Below the pieces are notes generated by a model. The model had not been told where the DNA came from. It worked only from the letters and a program-made list of their open reading frames with translations, and searched no databases. The position numbers were made by a program, and so were the translations under genes. A stretch of DNA of 64,000 bases from Pseudomonas kairouanensis (GTDB lineage Bacteria > Pseudomonadota > Gammaproteobacteria > Pseudomonadales > Pseudomonadaceae). This document shows positions 30,001-38,124 of this stretch, piece by piece (position 1 is the stretch's first letter; every line of letters starts with the position of its first letter). The stretch spans positions 1-64,000 of the forward strand of contig NZ_QUZU01000038.1 in NCBI RefSeq assembly GCF_004682055.1, given 5' to 3'.

Positions 30001-31529
30001 CGCTGCTCAGCGTGGCCAGCCAAGGTGGTGCGCTGGAGCGCTCGCTGGCGGCCAGGTTGCGGGTGCGTGGCACGGTGAACCCCAAGCTCAACGAGTTGGA
30101 ACAGTCCCTGCGCGACGGTGTGCTGGCGCCCAGTGAGTACGTCAGCCGTGTGGCACGGGCGTTGGTGTTGCGCGTGGTCAAGGGCAGCACCCTGTGGGGG
30201 CAGGCGGCCCGAGTCGAACAATGGCAGGCCGCTGCCGTGCTCGATGACGTGCCCGCGCTGTCGGTGGATGCGCCCCTCGGCCCGGTGTTCGTGCAACTGA
30301 CCGACGCCTTGCGCGACCTGCACCGCCAGAGCGGCCAGCGTCGCCAGTTGAGCTACGGCGTGGTGCTCAAGGCGCGCAATACCGAACAGTATGTGGCCAC
30401 TGCACCCCAGCCGGCTGGTGCCCTGGCCCTGAACCTGGATCGGCTGCTGGTGGCGGGCGCTGCACCGGCAGGCCTGGAGGTGCAAGGGCTGTACCTGTGC
30501 CCGCCGACGCAGGCCGAGATTCTGCGGGACGACCCGCTGTATCGCTGTTTCGTTTCGCCTGCGGACCTCACCCGTGCCTGGGGACTCAGAGGCGCCAAAC
30601 CTTCCGACTACCTGCCGGTGTTTGTCGGCTGCGTGGACGGGGCCTGGCTTCAGGTGCGGTTGCAGTCACCCTTGGCCTCCTTTGGTAACGCATTGCCGCG
30701 TCTAAAAAATGGCAGCCTGACGCCGCTGGGCTATATCCGTGAAATGGCCCAGGCCCATGAATTGACGGTGCTGGCTACCAGTGAAATTTGGAGCATCAAG
30801 GGCCGCGTCGACGCGAACTGGGAGGCCCGGCGCAGTGCGGCGCAACCCGACAAGGCGCTGGCGTTCGGGCCGCTGTTTTCCCACCCGGATGACGCTGCCC
30901 GCCATGCCCAGCGACGTCTCGTACCTGAGGCGCATTACCTCGGGTTGGTACTGGTCAATACCGCGTCTACCTCCTTCGTTGCGCTTGAGCCGTTGCGCGA
31001 TACAGGGATCGACTCACCGTTGCCGCGACGGCTGTTCAAGGTTGAAGGCGGTCTGTTCGAGCCGTCTTCACCGGCACCGGCGTATCCGTCCGGTTTCAAA
31101 CTGGTGGCGGCGCACCTGTTGTTCCAGCGCATGCCCGGCAACCCGGACGACACTGCGCAGGACCAGCGACTGGCGGAGCACTTTGCGGCGCGCGACACCC
31201 TCGGGTTCTATCGCAACCTGCTGTTCAAAAACGGCGTGCGTGGTGCGTTCTGTTATCTGTCGACACGCCAGGGCGGCTTGCTCAAATACCTGCCTCGCTA
31301 CACCGAGCGTGAGGAGGATTTGTTCAGCGGCGGGCTTTTGGGCCCCACGGACTATCGGCCCACGCAATGGCTTGCGCGCCTGGCCAGCGATGGCGTGGTG
31401 CAGGTGCTGGACCCGGACGATTACTGGACGCGCAGGGGGGTATTGAAGGTGGAGTGGACCCTGGAGGCGGGGGAGGAACATTCCGCCTGGGAGGTGGTGC
31501 CGGCCTACCCGGCCAGGGACGAGCTATGA
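27039..31529 (+). CDS. Giant protein of seven tandem ~211-residue modules, DUF4329-like, function unknown
   Basis: The protein has about 1496 residues from ATG 27039 (MPTHSANELLQHL), preceded by GAGGG; the frame stays open up to 26772. Seven modules start near nucleotides 27075, 27680, 28330, 28970, 29605, 30275 and 30867. Each opens with an (L/F)(S/G)PxF....DDAARHA-like helix, followed by a GLVLK-type strand and a YVATxP-type strand; this recalls DUF4329, but I am not certain. About 100 residues later each has a LYLSTxDGALL-like strand, and then a segment ending TSxxWDVAGRVxxxW. DDAARHA or a close form is exact in modules 1, 3, 5 and 7; modules 2, 4 and 6 are diverged. No signal peptide, membrane segment or known catalytic motif is visible. 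The stop overlaps that of the convergent permease gene. Confidence 0.75.
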   Translation: MPTHSANELLQHLSPPFLMPDDAARHAMAQIDRRKSGLTGGYILIDPDGHYRATRQFEGLLEDFLFEGEVIMEADWDRLMPEGYRYLAYFFCDTDNQALLKRLRPGWSPQRIDLTQSVPGGRVVAACTRLVLGVYTLGPQGSLVRFVLHDSERQPWPRLSLPPEQEPVERSIHDLLDRGTLAVVVTSPVWVGLRGEVLDGWQAFKPVTEPANVDPAFSQVYADAPGAMAFAHHQLLLKPSTRQLGFLLKHAQQARYVVTEPVVVEEPVFDPHLVFRNADDGTFYLPPDYRIAGFYWLAVDAPAPPAVSEAWLYERFILPRVLAHGINLHRVIGTPGMALYVSTVDGALLRYQFSNSGAQLRFYNPPGAGKGGIDNGQQAALDEGRLAVRTYIQQLAGAGDLSVVKTSPLWDVAGRIDANWQPYSRHPLAVLSPAFVLADDAARYAHERIGSRREREYIGLVLKGPQQHFFATEPQENPGARFDMSRVGPVDRDAVPVVIPAGYSLHGVYSSRAHTQVAAGDDEAQVAAQMFLDSDIHRVLTLAPKVPVAYLSGAADSLVAFEPYAPALSRELFDLSAPERGGSQLHRQLQDHSLVPSDVVRAMVLAGVVRVVVGNRLWGSPARVQSDWSPPYVIAADHVPPQPSLGPIFTSAQQAVADACSRWRRAYAQAPQGLGVVLKHKALEVYVATQGVPGAVLDRLVFAAEFGAPALTENFTAHAVYYSASGLPQGLRGQAAWVGRHFIGAHDLYAALYDQQGRRRARVPNTLALYLSTLDGALLTFHAGYDPLGVLQDESGKMDPDALQARLGQTLTARGYVRQVALGGQLTVINTSTCWDVAGRVGPQWLAFAQANRHALGPCFATADDAARHAQERLGNRRDRVYGGLILRRTDGLFTATDPVAVYVENFAPGWIRRDDLVVHSQFLGGSTAVARYHSRRLGQLPFALSEGERAVYQNMFATDFLGAMLDDSPSALRFSTGLEYLFCDDGALLSVASQGGALERSLAARLRVRGTVNPKLNELEQSLRDGVLAPSEYVSRVARALVLRVVKGSTLWGQAARVEQWQAAAVLDDVPALSVDAPLGPVFVQLTDALRDLHRQSGQRRQLSYGVVLKARNTEQYVATAPQPAGALALNLDRLLVAGAAPAGLEVQGLYLCPPTQAEILRDDPLYRCFVSPADLTRAWGLRGAKPSDYLPVFVGCVDGAWLQVRLQSPLASFGNALPRLKNGSLTPLGYIREMAQAHELTVLATSEIWSIKGRVDANWEARRSAAQPDKALAFGPLFSHPDDAARHAQRRLVPEAHYLGLVLVNTASTSFVALEPLRDTGIDSPLPRRLFKVEGGLFEPSSPAPAYPSGFKLVAAHLLFQRMPGNPDDTAQDQRLAEHFAARDTLGFYRNLLFKNGVRGAFCYLSTRQGGLLKYLPRYTEREEDLFSGGLLGPTDYRPTQWLARLASDGVVQVLDPDDYWTRRGVLKVEWTLEAGEEHSAWEVVPAYPARDEL

Positions 31530-32537
31530 GCGCTGGCGCATCAAGCCGATAAAGAACAGCCCACCGATGGCTGCCGTGGCCACGCCAATCGGCAAGTCTT
31601 CGGGGGCGATCAGGGTGCGTGCAGCCACGTCCACCCATACCAGGAACAAGCTGCCCAGCAGCCCGCACACCGGCAGCAAGCGCCGGTGCTCGGCGCCCAC
31701 CAGGCGCCGGGCGATGTGCGGGATCATCAGGCCGACAAAGCCGATGGAGCCGCTGATCGACACCAGCACACCGGTCATCAGCGAGGCCACCAGAAACACC
31801 TTCAAGCGCACCGTGCGTACGTTGAGGCCGAGGGTCACGGCAGTCTGCTCACCGGCCATCAAGGCGTTGAGCGGGCGCGCCATGCCCAGCAACACCCCTA
31901 GCCCCAGCAGCACCGTAACAGCGGGAATCGCCAGCAGCTCCCAGCGCGCCAGGCCCAGGCCGCCGAGCATCCAGAACATGACGGCCGAGGCAGCGCGATG
32001 GTCGCCCATGAACAGCAACAGGTTGGCCACCGCCATCATCACAAACGACACCGCCACACCGCACAGCAGCAAGCGATCGCTGTCCAGGCGGCCATTGCGG
32101 CTGGCCACCGCCAGCACCACCAGCATGCTCGCCAAGGCGCCGATAAACGCGGCGATGGGCAAGGTCAGCAAGCCGATGATTTCACCCACATGCAGCACCA
32201 CGATCACTGCACCCAGGGTGGCGCCGGAGGTGACGCCCAGCAGGTGCGGGTCGGCCAGCGGGTTGCGCGTGACCGCCTGCAACACCGCGCCGATCAACGC
32301 CAGCCCCGCACCCACCAATGCACCCAGTAGCATGCGCGGCACGCGGATCAGCCAGACAATATGCTCCTGCCCGGCGGGCCAGCTGACCTCGCCGATCCCG
32401 AAGGCCTTGTACACCACGATGCGCCACACCACCTCCACCGGCACCCGCGCCGGGCCAAAGCCCAGCGAGATCACGCAAGAGGCCAGCAACAGCGCAGCCA
32501 GGGCCACAAGCAACCAGGCGTAGCGACGGGTGATCAT
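31524..32537 (-). CDS. FecCD/BtuC-type ABC transporter permease
   Basis: A 337-residue inner-membrane permease with about ten hydrophobic segments. Family motifs include RVPRMLLGALVGAGLALIGA, QAVTRNPLADPHLLGVTSGA and GFVGLMIPHIARRLVGAEHR. Such permeases import iron-siderophores, haem, cobalamin or other metal chelates. Order and type match the P. aeruginosa set PA2911-PA2914, which I recall as responding to zinc limitation. It is the last gene of the set and overlaps the stop of the giant repeat gene. Confidence 0.88.
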   Translation of the reverse strand: MITRRYAWLLVALAALLLASCVISLGFGPARVPVEVVWRIVVYKAFGIGEVSWPAGQEHIVWLIRVPRMLLGALVGAGLALIGAVLQAVTRNPLADPHLLGVTSGATLGAVIVVLHVGEIIGLLTLPIAAFIGALASMLVVLAVASRNGRLDSDRLLLCGVAVSFVMMAVANLLLFMGDHRAASAVMFWMLGGLGLARWELLAIPAVTVLLGLGVLLGMARPLNALMAGEQTAVTLGLNVRTVRLKVFLVASLMTGVLVSISGSIGFVGLMIPHIARRLVGAEHRRLLPVCGLLGSLFLVWVDVAARTLIAPEDLPIGVATAAIGGLFFIGLMRQRS

Positions 32538-33481
32538 TCGCCGTGGAACCCCTTGGCCAGGGTCTCGACGGCCAGCACGTTATCGATGCCCGGCGTGGCT
32601 TGCACGTAAGGGATCACGATGAATCGCTGGTTTTTGATGGCGTCTACCGCTTGCAGCGCCGGGTTGTTCATCAGGAATGCCTGCTTCTGGTCGGCGGTGA
32701 TCTCGCTGTAGTCGACGATCACGATCACTTGCGGGTTGCGCTCCACCACCGTCTCCCAGTTGACGCGGGTCCAACTGGCATCAACGTCATCGAGAATATT
32801 GCGCCCACCGGCTGCGGTGATCAGTGCCTGAGGCATGCCCAGGCGGCCGGAGGTCATGGCGCGGTCTTCGCCGCTGTCGTACAGGAACACGCGTGGCGTG
32901 TCGGCAGGCAGGTCTTTTTGCACCTCGGCGACCTGCGCCTGCATCTGCGCGATGAGCGCGTTGGCGCGGTCTTGCACGTTGAAGATCTTGCCCAGGTTGC
33001 GCAGGTCGTTATAGGTGTCGTCCAGGGTCGCGGCGGGGCGTTTCATCACGAAGGCGCAGGACTCGGTCAATTCATACACGTTGATGCCCAAGGGTTGCAG
33101 GGTTTGCGGCGTGAGGTCGCCACCCACGCGCATGCCGTAGTCCCAGCCGGCGAAGAAAAAATCCACGTTGGCATTGAGCAGGGTTTCTACCGAGGGGTAC
33201 TTGCTGGCCAGCTCCGGCAGGCCGTCGAGGGTGCTGGCCATTTCCGGGGCGACCGATTTCCAGCCCGTCACGCCGCTGTAGCCGGCCATGCGCGGCTTGA
33301 GGCCAAGGGCGAGCATCATTTGCGTCATGTTGATGTCGTGGCTGACCGCGTGCTGGGGCGCCTCCTGGAAGGTCACGTCGCGGTTGCAGCTTTTCACGGT
33401 CAACGGGTAATGGGTGGCTTCGGCGAACGCTTCAGAGGCACCGAACAGCAGGGCTACACCCAGCAGGGAACGCAGGATCAT
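32534..33481 (-). CDS. Periplasmic metal-chelate binding protein (BtuF/FecB-like)
   Basis: A 315-residue protein with a signal peptide (residues 1-20, ending AFAEA). The two-lobe type III binding fold is indicated by the N-terminal segment with CNRDVTFQEAPQHAVSHDIN, the central long-helix region (NALIAQMQAQVAEVQKDL) and the C-terminal ERNPQVIVIVDYSE. It delivers a metal chelate to the neighbouring permease. Its start and stop overlap the flanking genes by a few bases. The ligand is unknown; the upstream Zur-like site points to zinc. Confidence 0.87.
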   Translation of the reverse strand: MILRSLLGVALLFGASEAFAEATHYPLTVKSCNRDVTFQEAPQHAVSHDINMTQMMLALGLKPRMAGYSGVTGWKSVAPEMASTLDGLPELASKYPSVETLLNANVDFFFAGWDYGMRVGGDLTPQTLQPLGINVYELTESCAFVMKRPAATLDDTYNDLRNLGKIFNVQDRANALIAQMQAQVAEVQKDLPADTPRVFLYDSGEDRAMTSGRLGMPQALITAAGGRNILDDVDASWTRVNWETVVERNPQVIVIVDYSEITADQKQAFLMNNPALQAVDAIKNQRFIVIPYVQATPGIDNVLAVETLAKGFHGE

Positions 33482-34263
33482 GGTTGAGTTATCCAGGTGA
33501 TTCGGGGGTAGCCGGACAAGGGATGAATGTCGATCAAGGCTTCGACACCAAACACTTCGCGCAGCAGTTCGGTGGTCAGCACCTCATGGGGCGTGCCGCT
33601 GGCGACGATGCGCCCGTGGTGGATCACGTACAGGCGATCACAGAAGGCGGCGGCCAGGTTGAGGTCGTGGATGCTGGCCAGGGTGCCGATGTTCAGGCGT
33701 TTGACCAGCCCCAACAGCTCCAGTTGGTAGCGTGGGTCGAGGTGGTTGGTGGGCTCGTCGAGAATCAGCAGTTGCGGCTGTTGGGCCAGGGCGCGGGCCA
33801 GGATCACGCGCTGTTTTTCACCGCCGGAGAGGGTGGCGAAGGCGTGGTCTTCGAAGCCGTGCATGCCCACCGATTGCAATGCGTGGTGAACCAGCTGCCG
33901 GTCGTGCAGGGTGTCGCCGTCGAACAGGCCTTTGTGGGGCGTGCGGCCCATGGCGACCACTTCATCGACCCGCAGGCCAAAGGCATCGGGGAACTCCTGG
34001 AGCACCACGGCGATGCGTTGGGCGCACCATTTGGCGCTTTGTTTCCACACGTTCTGGTGGTCGAGCAACACGTCACCGCGCACCGGTTGGGTGAACCGGT
34101 AGGCGCAGCGCAACAGGCTGGTCTTGCCGCTGCCGTTGGGCCCGATCAGCCCGACGAACTCTCCCGCACCGACCTGCAGGCTGGCGTCACGCAGGTGGAA
34201 CTGGTGATGGCAGTGGCCTGCGGGGGACCAGGTAAGGTCGGTGAGGCTGAGTGAAGTCATCAA
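33478..34263 (-). CDS. FecE/BtuD-type ABC transporter ATP-binding protein
   Basis: A 261-residue ATPase. Walker A is GPNGSGKTSLLR, the signature is TLSGGEKQRVILARAL, Walker B is LLILDEPTNHLD, and the H-loop follows in LASIHDLNLAA. It energises the metal-chelate importer encoded by the next two genes. A REP pair lies between it and the TonB receptor gene, so the receptor transcript probably continues into it. Confidence 0.92.
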   Translation of the reverse strand: MMTSLSLTDLTWSPAGHCHHQFHLRDASLQVGAGEFVGLIGPNGSGKTSLLRCAYRFTQPVRGDVLLDHQNVWKQSAKWCAQRIAVVLQEFPDAFGLRVDEVVAMGRTPHKGLFDGDTLHDRQLVHHALQSVGMHGFEDHAFATLSGGEKQRVILARALAQQPQLLILDEPTNHLDPRYQLELLGLVKRLNIGTLASIHDLNLAAAFCDRLYVIHHGRIVASGTPHEVLTTELLREVFGVEALIDIHPLSGYPRITWITQP

Positions 34264-34288
34264 GTCTCTCGAGTTAAAACCGGTCTAA

Positions 34289-34380
34289 ATGTGGGAGCGG
34301 GCTTGCTCGCGAATGCGGTGTGTCAGTCAATACATCTGTTGCTGATCCACCGCATTCGCGAGCAAGCCCGCTCCCACATT
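34289..34380. repeat. REP pair (BIME) between the receptor and ABC genes
   Basis: Arms atgtgggagcgggcttgctc and its complement flank a spacer with gtgtcagtcaatacatctgt and ctgatccaccgc. This spacer is almost identical to that of the element at 20036-20126. Confidence 0.9.
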
Positions 34381-34400
34381 TTTGACCTGTGTTGTATCAG

Positions 34401-36509
34401 TTAAAAGGTGTAGTCCGCCGTCACGAAGAACGAGCGCGGTTCGCCCAGGATCCACTGTTGGCCGTCATTGTATTGGCTGACGGCATAGGTGCGATCAAAC
34501 AGGTTGTTCAACTGCAGGCCCAGCGTGGTGTTGCGCATGGCTTTCCACGACACCGTCGCGTCCACCACGGTGTAGCTCGGCAGCTCGTTCTGGTTGGCCA
34601 TGTCGGCGTAACGCGCATCCACATACCGCACACCGGCACCGGCGCGGATATCGTCGGTCACAGCCTTGCTCAGCCACAGGTTGGCGGTGCGGCGCGGCAC
34701 GTCCACCGGGCGATTGCCGTCGCGCGAAACCTGCGCGCCGTCAACGTCCTGTTTGAAGTCATCGTATTGGGCGTGAACGATCGCCGCATTGGCTTGCAGT
34801 TGCCAGGCATCGGGGAGTTGCAGGTCGAGGCTGGCTTCCAGGCCACGGGAAGATTGCTGGCCGACTTGCTGCTGACGACTCGGGTCGCCCGGCACGTCAG
34901 TGAGCAGTTTCTTCTTGACGATGTGGTAAGCCGCCAAGGTCCATTCACCGCGCTGGTTCCAGAAGGCTTGCTTGATGCCGACCTCGGTCTGCTTGGCGGT
35001 GGACAGGTCGAACTGCTGCTGGCCTGGGCTGAGTGAAATCAGGCCGCCGACGCCGTCGGTGCTGGTGGCGTACTGGCCGTAGACCGAGGTGTCCGGGGTG
35101 ATCGCATAGACCAGGCCGGCCTTCCAGTTGTTGCCGGTGAGGGTTTTGTCGGACTGCTCGCCGGTGCGCAAATTATCGCGGTCGATGTGGGCGTAGTCGC
35201 GGCGGATACCGGTGACCAGCGCCAACTGGTCGGTGAGTTGCAGGCGGTTTTCGGCGAAGCCTGCGACGGTTTTGGTGGTGGTGGCGAACAGCGGCTTGAA
35301 CGGATCGCTGCTGGCGAACTGACCGGGCGCCGGGTGGTTGATGTCGATGGGTTGGCCATCGCTGAAGGTGTCGGTGAACGGCGAGTTACTGGCCAGGCGG
35401 AAGCGGATGCGGTTGTACTCCACACCGGCCACGGTCTGGCTGTCGAGGCCGAACAGGGTGTGCCTGAAGGTGAAGGTCTGGCGGTCGCCGACCTGCTCCT
35501 GGTTGTGCTTGATGCCGTAGTTGCCGCTGCGGGTGAGCTGGCCATTGGTGACGTTGTAGTTCTCGGCGTTCTGCCAGCGACGCTGGTTTTTCAGGTAGAA
35601 CAGCTCGTTGGTGGCGCTGACGTTGTCGCTCAACTGCCACTCGCTGGTCAGGCGCGTCCACTGGTCGTTGTAGTGCTGGGTGTCGTTGCGGACGTTGTAG
35701 TTTTTGTCGCGCAGGCCCTTGTGCAGTTGGCCGTTGATCAGTGGCGTGCCGAAGTAGTTTTGCGGGCGTTGGTCGCCGTAGTCGCTGGCCAGCGTGAAGC
35801 TCAGGTTGTCGGCCGCCTGCCAGCGCAGCGCGCCGCTGATGAAGTCGCTGCTGGAGTCGCCACGGTCGATGAAACCGTTGCTGCGCAGGCGGTTGAGGTT
35901 CAGGCGATAGCTCAGGGTGTCGGTCAGCGAGCCGCCGCTGTCCAGGGCCTGCTGCTGGCGGTCATAAGAGCCGTAGCCCAGGCGGATGTGGTTTTCGATC
36001 TCGCCTTCAAACGGCTTTTTCGGCACGGTATTGATCACCGCGCCGGTGGCGCCTTCGCCGTACAACACCGAGGCCGGGCCGCGCAAAACATCCACGCGCT
36101 CCACCGACCAGGTGTCCACCGGGAAAGTCGAGGTGCCCATGCCCATGTACATACGGGTGCCGTCGTATAGCTGCATCACCGAGCCCTGGCCGGTAAAGCC
36201 ACGGGCCGACAGCGAGGTGCCGCCATCGCCTGGCGTGCCGGTGCGGCTGATGCCGGTGGCACGGGAAATCGCGTCCTGCACGCTGGCATCGCCACGCTCG
36301 CGGATCTGCGTGCCGGTCTGGCTTTCGACACTGCCGGGGGTTTGCAGGGCCGTGAGGTTCAGGCGCGAACCGGCGGTGGTGGGGGTGTTGAGGTCGATGT
36401 GTTCGTCGTCCACCAGCGGTGCGTTGACGGCGCTGGCGGGCAGGGTCAGGGCGTGGGCGCTGTTATGCAGGGCGAGCAGGCACAGCCCGGACACGAGGTA
36501 CTTGTTCAT
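34401..36509 (-). CDS. TonB-dependent receptor, siderophore/metallophore type
   Basis: A 702-residue outer-membrane receptor. A signal peptide ends near AHALTLP (about residue 20). The plug domain follows, with GTQIRERGDASVQDAIS, GDGGTSLSARGFTGQGS and RVDVLRGPASVLYGEGATGAVIN at about 70-170, and then a beta barrel ending in the aromatic TADYTF. It is the FhuA/FpvA-like class that takes up chelated metal. It heads the receptor-ATPase-binding protein-permease set and lies 62 bp downstream of a Zur-box-like palindrome, so zinc or a zincophore is the best guess. Confidence 0.9.
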   Translation of the reverse strand: MNKYLVSGLCLLALHNSAHALTLPASAVNAPLVDDEHIDLNTPTTAGSRLNLTALQTPGSVESQTGTQIRERGDASVQDAISRATGISRTGTPGDGGTSLSARGFTGQGSVMQLYDGTRMYMGMGTSTFPVDTWSVERVDVLRGPASVLYGEGATGAVINTVPKKPFEGEIENHIRLGYGSYDRQQQALDSGGSLTDTLSYRLNLNRLRSNGFIDRGDSSSDFISGALRWQAADNLSFTLASDYGDQRPQNYFGTPLINGQLHKGLRDKNYNVRNDTQHYNDQWTRLTSEWQLSDNVSATNELFYLKNQRRWQNAENYNVTNGQLTRSGNYGIKHNQEQVGDRQTFTFRHTLFGLDSQTVAGVEYNRIRFRLASNSPFTDTFSDGQPIDINHPAPGQFASSDPFKPLFATTTKTVAGFAENRLQLTDQLALVTGIRRDYAHIDRDNLRTGEQSDKTLTGNNWKAGLVYAITPDTSVYGQYATSTDGVGGLISLSPGQQQFDLSTAKQTEVGIKQAFWNQRGEWTLAAYHIVKKKLLTDVPGDPSRQQQVGQQSSRGLEASLDLQLPDAWQLQANAAIVHAQYDDFKQDVDGAQVSRDGNRPVDVPRRTANLWLSKAVTDDIRAGAGVRYVDARYADMANQNELPSYTVVDATVSWKAMRNTTLGLQLNNLFDRTYAVSQYNDGQQWILGEPRSFFVTADYTF

Positions 36510-36571
36510 GGGGCGATCAGTCTTCTTGGAGGTGGACTCGCCGCGTGGGGCGGCGAGTCACGATAACGCAG

Positions 36572-36594
36572 TAAGTGTTATAAGTTAACACTTA
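36572..36594. promoter_or_regulatory. Zur-box-like palindrome upstream of the TonB receptor
   Basis: Nine-base arms taagtgtta (36572-36580) and taacactta (36586-36594) pair perfectly around a 5-base spacer. The core gtgttataagttaacac differs at two positions from GTGTTATAATATAACAC, the Zur pattern I recall for gamma-proteobacteria. The 23-bp size and the position 62 bp before the receptor start suit an operator. Confidence 0.65.
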
Positions 36595-36658
36595 TTCGCT
36601 GCGCGGCAAAAGTCGCGCAAGGCTACAGAAGTGCTCTGTGTGGGGCATCTCGCCGGGT

Positions 36659-38041
36659 TCATACGGAACCTGAGGGGGATTCATGTTGGCCAAAGAAACG
36701 CGACAGCACCAGGCGATCCAAGGCCCACACCAAGACCAGAGAGGCGCCCACCAGCGGGAAAACAATCGCCAGCGCGAGCATGATCACCATCGCGGTTTTC
36801 CACTTTGGCAGGTCATGGCGCAGCGGCGGAACCCCAAGGCTGCCCTGGGGTTTGCGCTTCCACCAGATCACCACGCCGCTGACAGCGCTGAGCAAAATCA
36901 TCAGGCAGATCAGCAGCACGATCAGTTGGTTGACCCAGCCGAACATCTTGCCCTCATGCAACATCACGCCGGTCTCGGTGGCGCGTGCGACAAGGTTGTA
37001 GTGTTCCCAGCGCACATCGGCCAGGATTTTGCCGGTGTACTGGTCCACATGCAGGGTGGCGTCGTTGCGCGGGTCATCGGCGAAGACGGCGACGGTGAAT
37101 ACGCCGGTGGCGGTGGTGGGGAAGGTGATGCTGTAGCCCGGCTCGACCTTGCGTGCGGTGGCCAAATCCACCACCTGTTGCAGGCTCACGGTGGGTGCGG
37201 CCGGGCCTGCGTGCATGGCGCCGTGGTTCATGTGTTCGGCGTGGTCGCCGGACATCGGCATGGGGGTGTTTTCCATGGCCCACGGCACGGTCTGCTGTGT
37301 TGCGGTGTTGAGCGTGCGCGCCTGTTGGTCGGACTTCGGCACATCGTTCCACATCGCGGCCGGGAATTTATTCCACAGCTCGGCGTACTGCTTGCCCCAG
37401 AAGCCGGTCCAGGTCATGCCGCTGAGCAGCATCACCAGCAACAGTGCCGCGCCCCAGAAACCAGTGACCGCGTGCATGTCGCGCCAGAACACCCGGCCGC
37501 GGGTGTTGAAGCGCGGCCACAAAACACCCGCCGAAGACTTGCCGCGCGGCCACCACAAGTACACACCAGAGACCACCAACATCACGCCCCAACCGGCGGC
37601 GAGTTCTATCAGGCGGTCGCCCACGGTGCCGATCATCAGCTCACCGTGCAGGGCACGGGCGATGGCTTGCAGGTTGTATTTGGCATCCTGTTCGCCGAGG
37701 ACGGTGCCGCGATAGGGGTCGACAAATACGGTGACCTCGCTGCCGTTGTTGTGCACCACGAATTGCGCGCTGCTGGTGGCGGTGGCCGGTGGCAGGTATT
37801 TGCTGATGCCACCTTGGGGGTAGGCGGCTTTGGTGCGCTGCAATAGCTCGTCGGCGCTCAGGGCGCGTTCGGCACGTTGCACCGTGAGCAAGTCGCCGTA
37901 CATCAGCGGGTCGAGTTGGGGCTTGAACAAGTAGATGATGCCGGTCAGCGCCAGCAGCACCATGAAGGGGGCGACAAAAAGACCGGCGTAGAAATGCCAA
38001 CGCCAGGCCAGGTTGTAGAAGGATATTTTTTGCGTGCTCAT
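36659..38041 (-). CDS. PepSY-associated membrane protein (iron/copper-regulated type)
   Basis: A 460-residue inner-membrane protein with four to five membrane segments, at about 15-37, 145-165, 190-215 and two near 375-440. PepSY-type regions lie in the periplasmic loops (for example VHNNGSEVTVFVDPYRGTVLGEQ cut by a membrane return). HEXXH is absent. The Met/His-rich segment MPMSGDHAEHMNHGAMHAG could bind copper. Family members sit beside TonB receptors and are thought to reduce or handle metal chelates at the inner membrane. It follows the copper receptor gene, 84 bp downstream. Confidence 0.85.
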   Translation of the reverse strand: MSTQKISFYNLAWRWHFYAGLFVAPFMVLLALTGIIYLFKPQLDPLMYGDLLTVQRAERALSADELLQRTKAAYPQGGISKYLPPATATSSAQFVVHNNGSEVTVFVDPYRGTVLGEQDAKYNLQAIARALHGELMIGTVGDRLIELAAGWGVMLVVSGVYLWWPRGKSSAGVLWPRFNTRGRVFWRDMHAVTGFWGAALLLVMLLSGMTWTGFWGKQYAELWNKFPAAMWNDVPKSDQQARTLNTATQQTVPWAMENTPMPMSGDHAEHMNHGAMHAGPAAPTVSLQQVVDLATARKVEPGYSITFPTTATGVFTVAVFADDPRNDATLHVDQYTGKILADVRWEHYNLVARATETGVMLHEGKMFGWVNQLIVLLICLMILLSAVSGVVIWWKRKPQGSLGVPPLRHDLPKWKTAMVIMLALAIVFPLVGASLVLVWALDRLVLSRFFGQHESPSGSV

Positions 38042-38124
38042 CAGGCTTTTCTCCGCAAGGCTTGTGATTTATTTATTCGTGAACGCCAAACCAGTGGGCG
38101 CAGGAAACCTGCGCCCACAATGCG

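Noticed and set aside
27039..31529. Rhs or polymorphic toxin with immunity gene
   Set aside because: No YD repeats, no C-terminal toxin motif and no small downstream gene on the same strand; the next gene is convergent.
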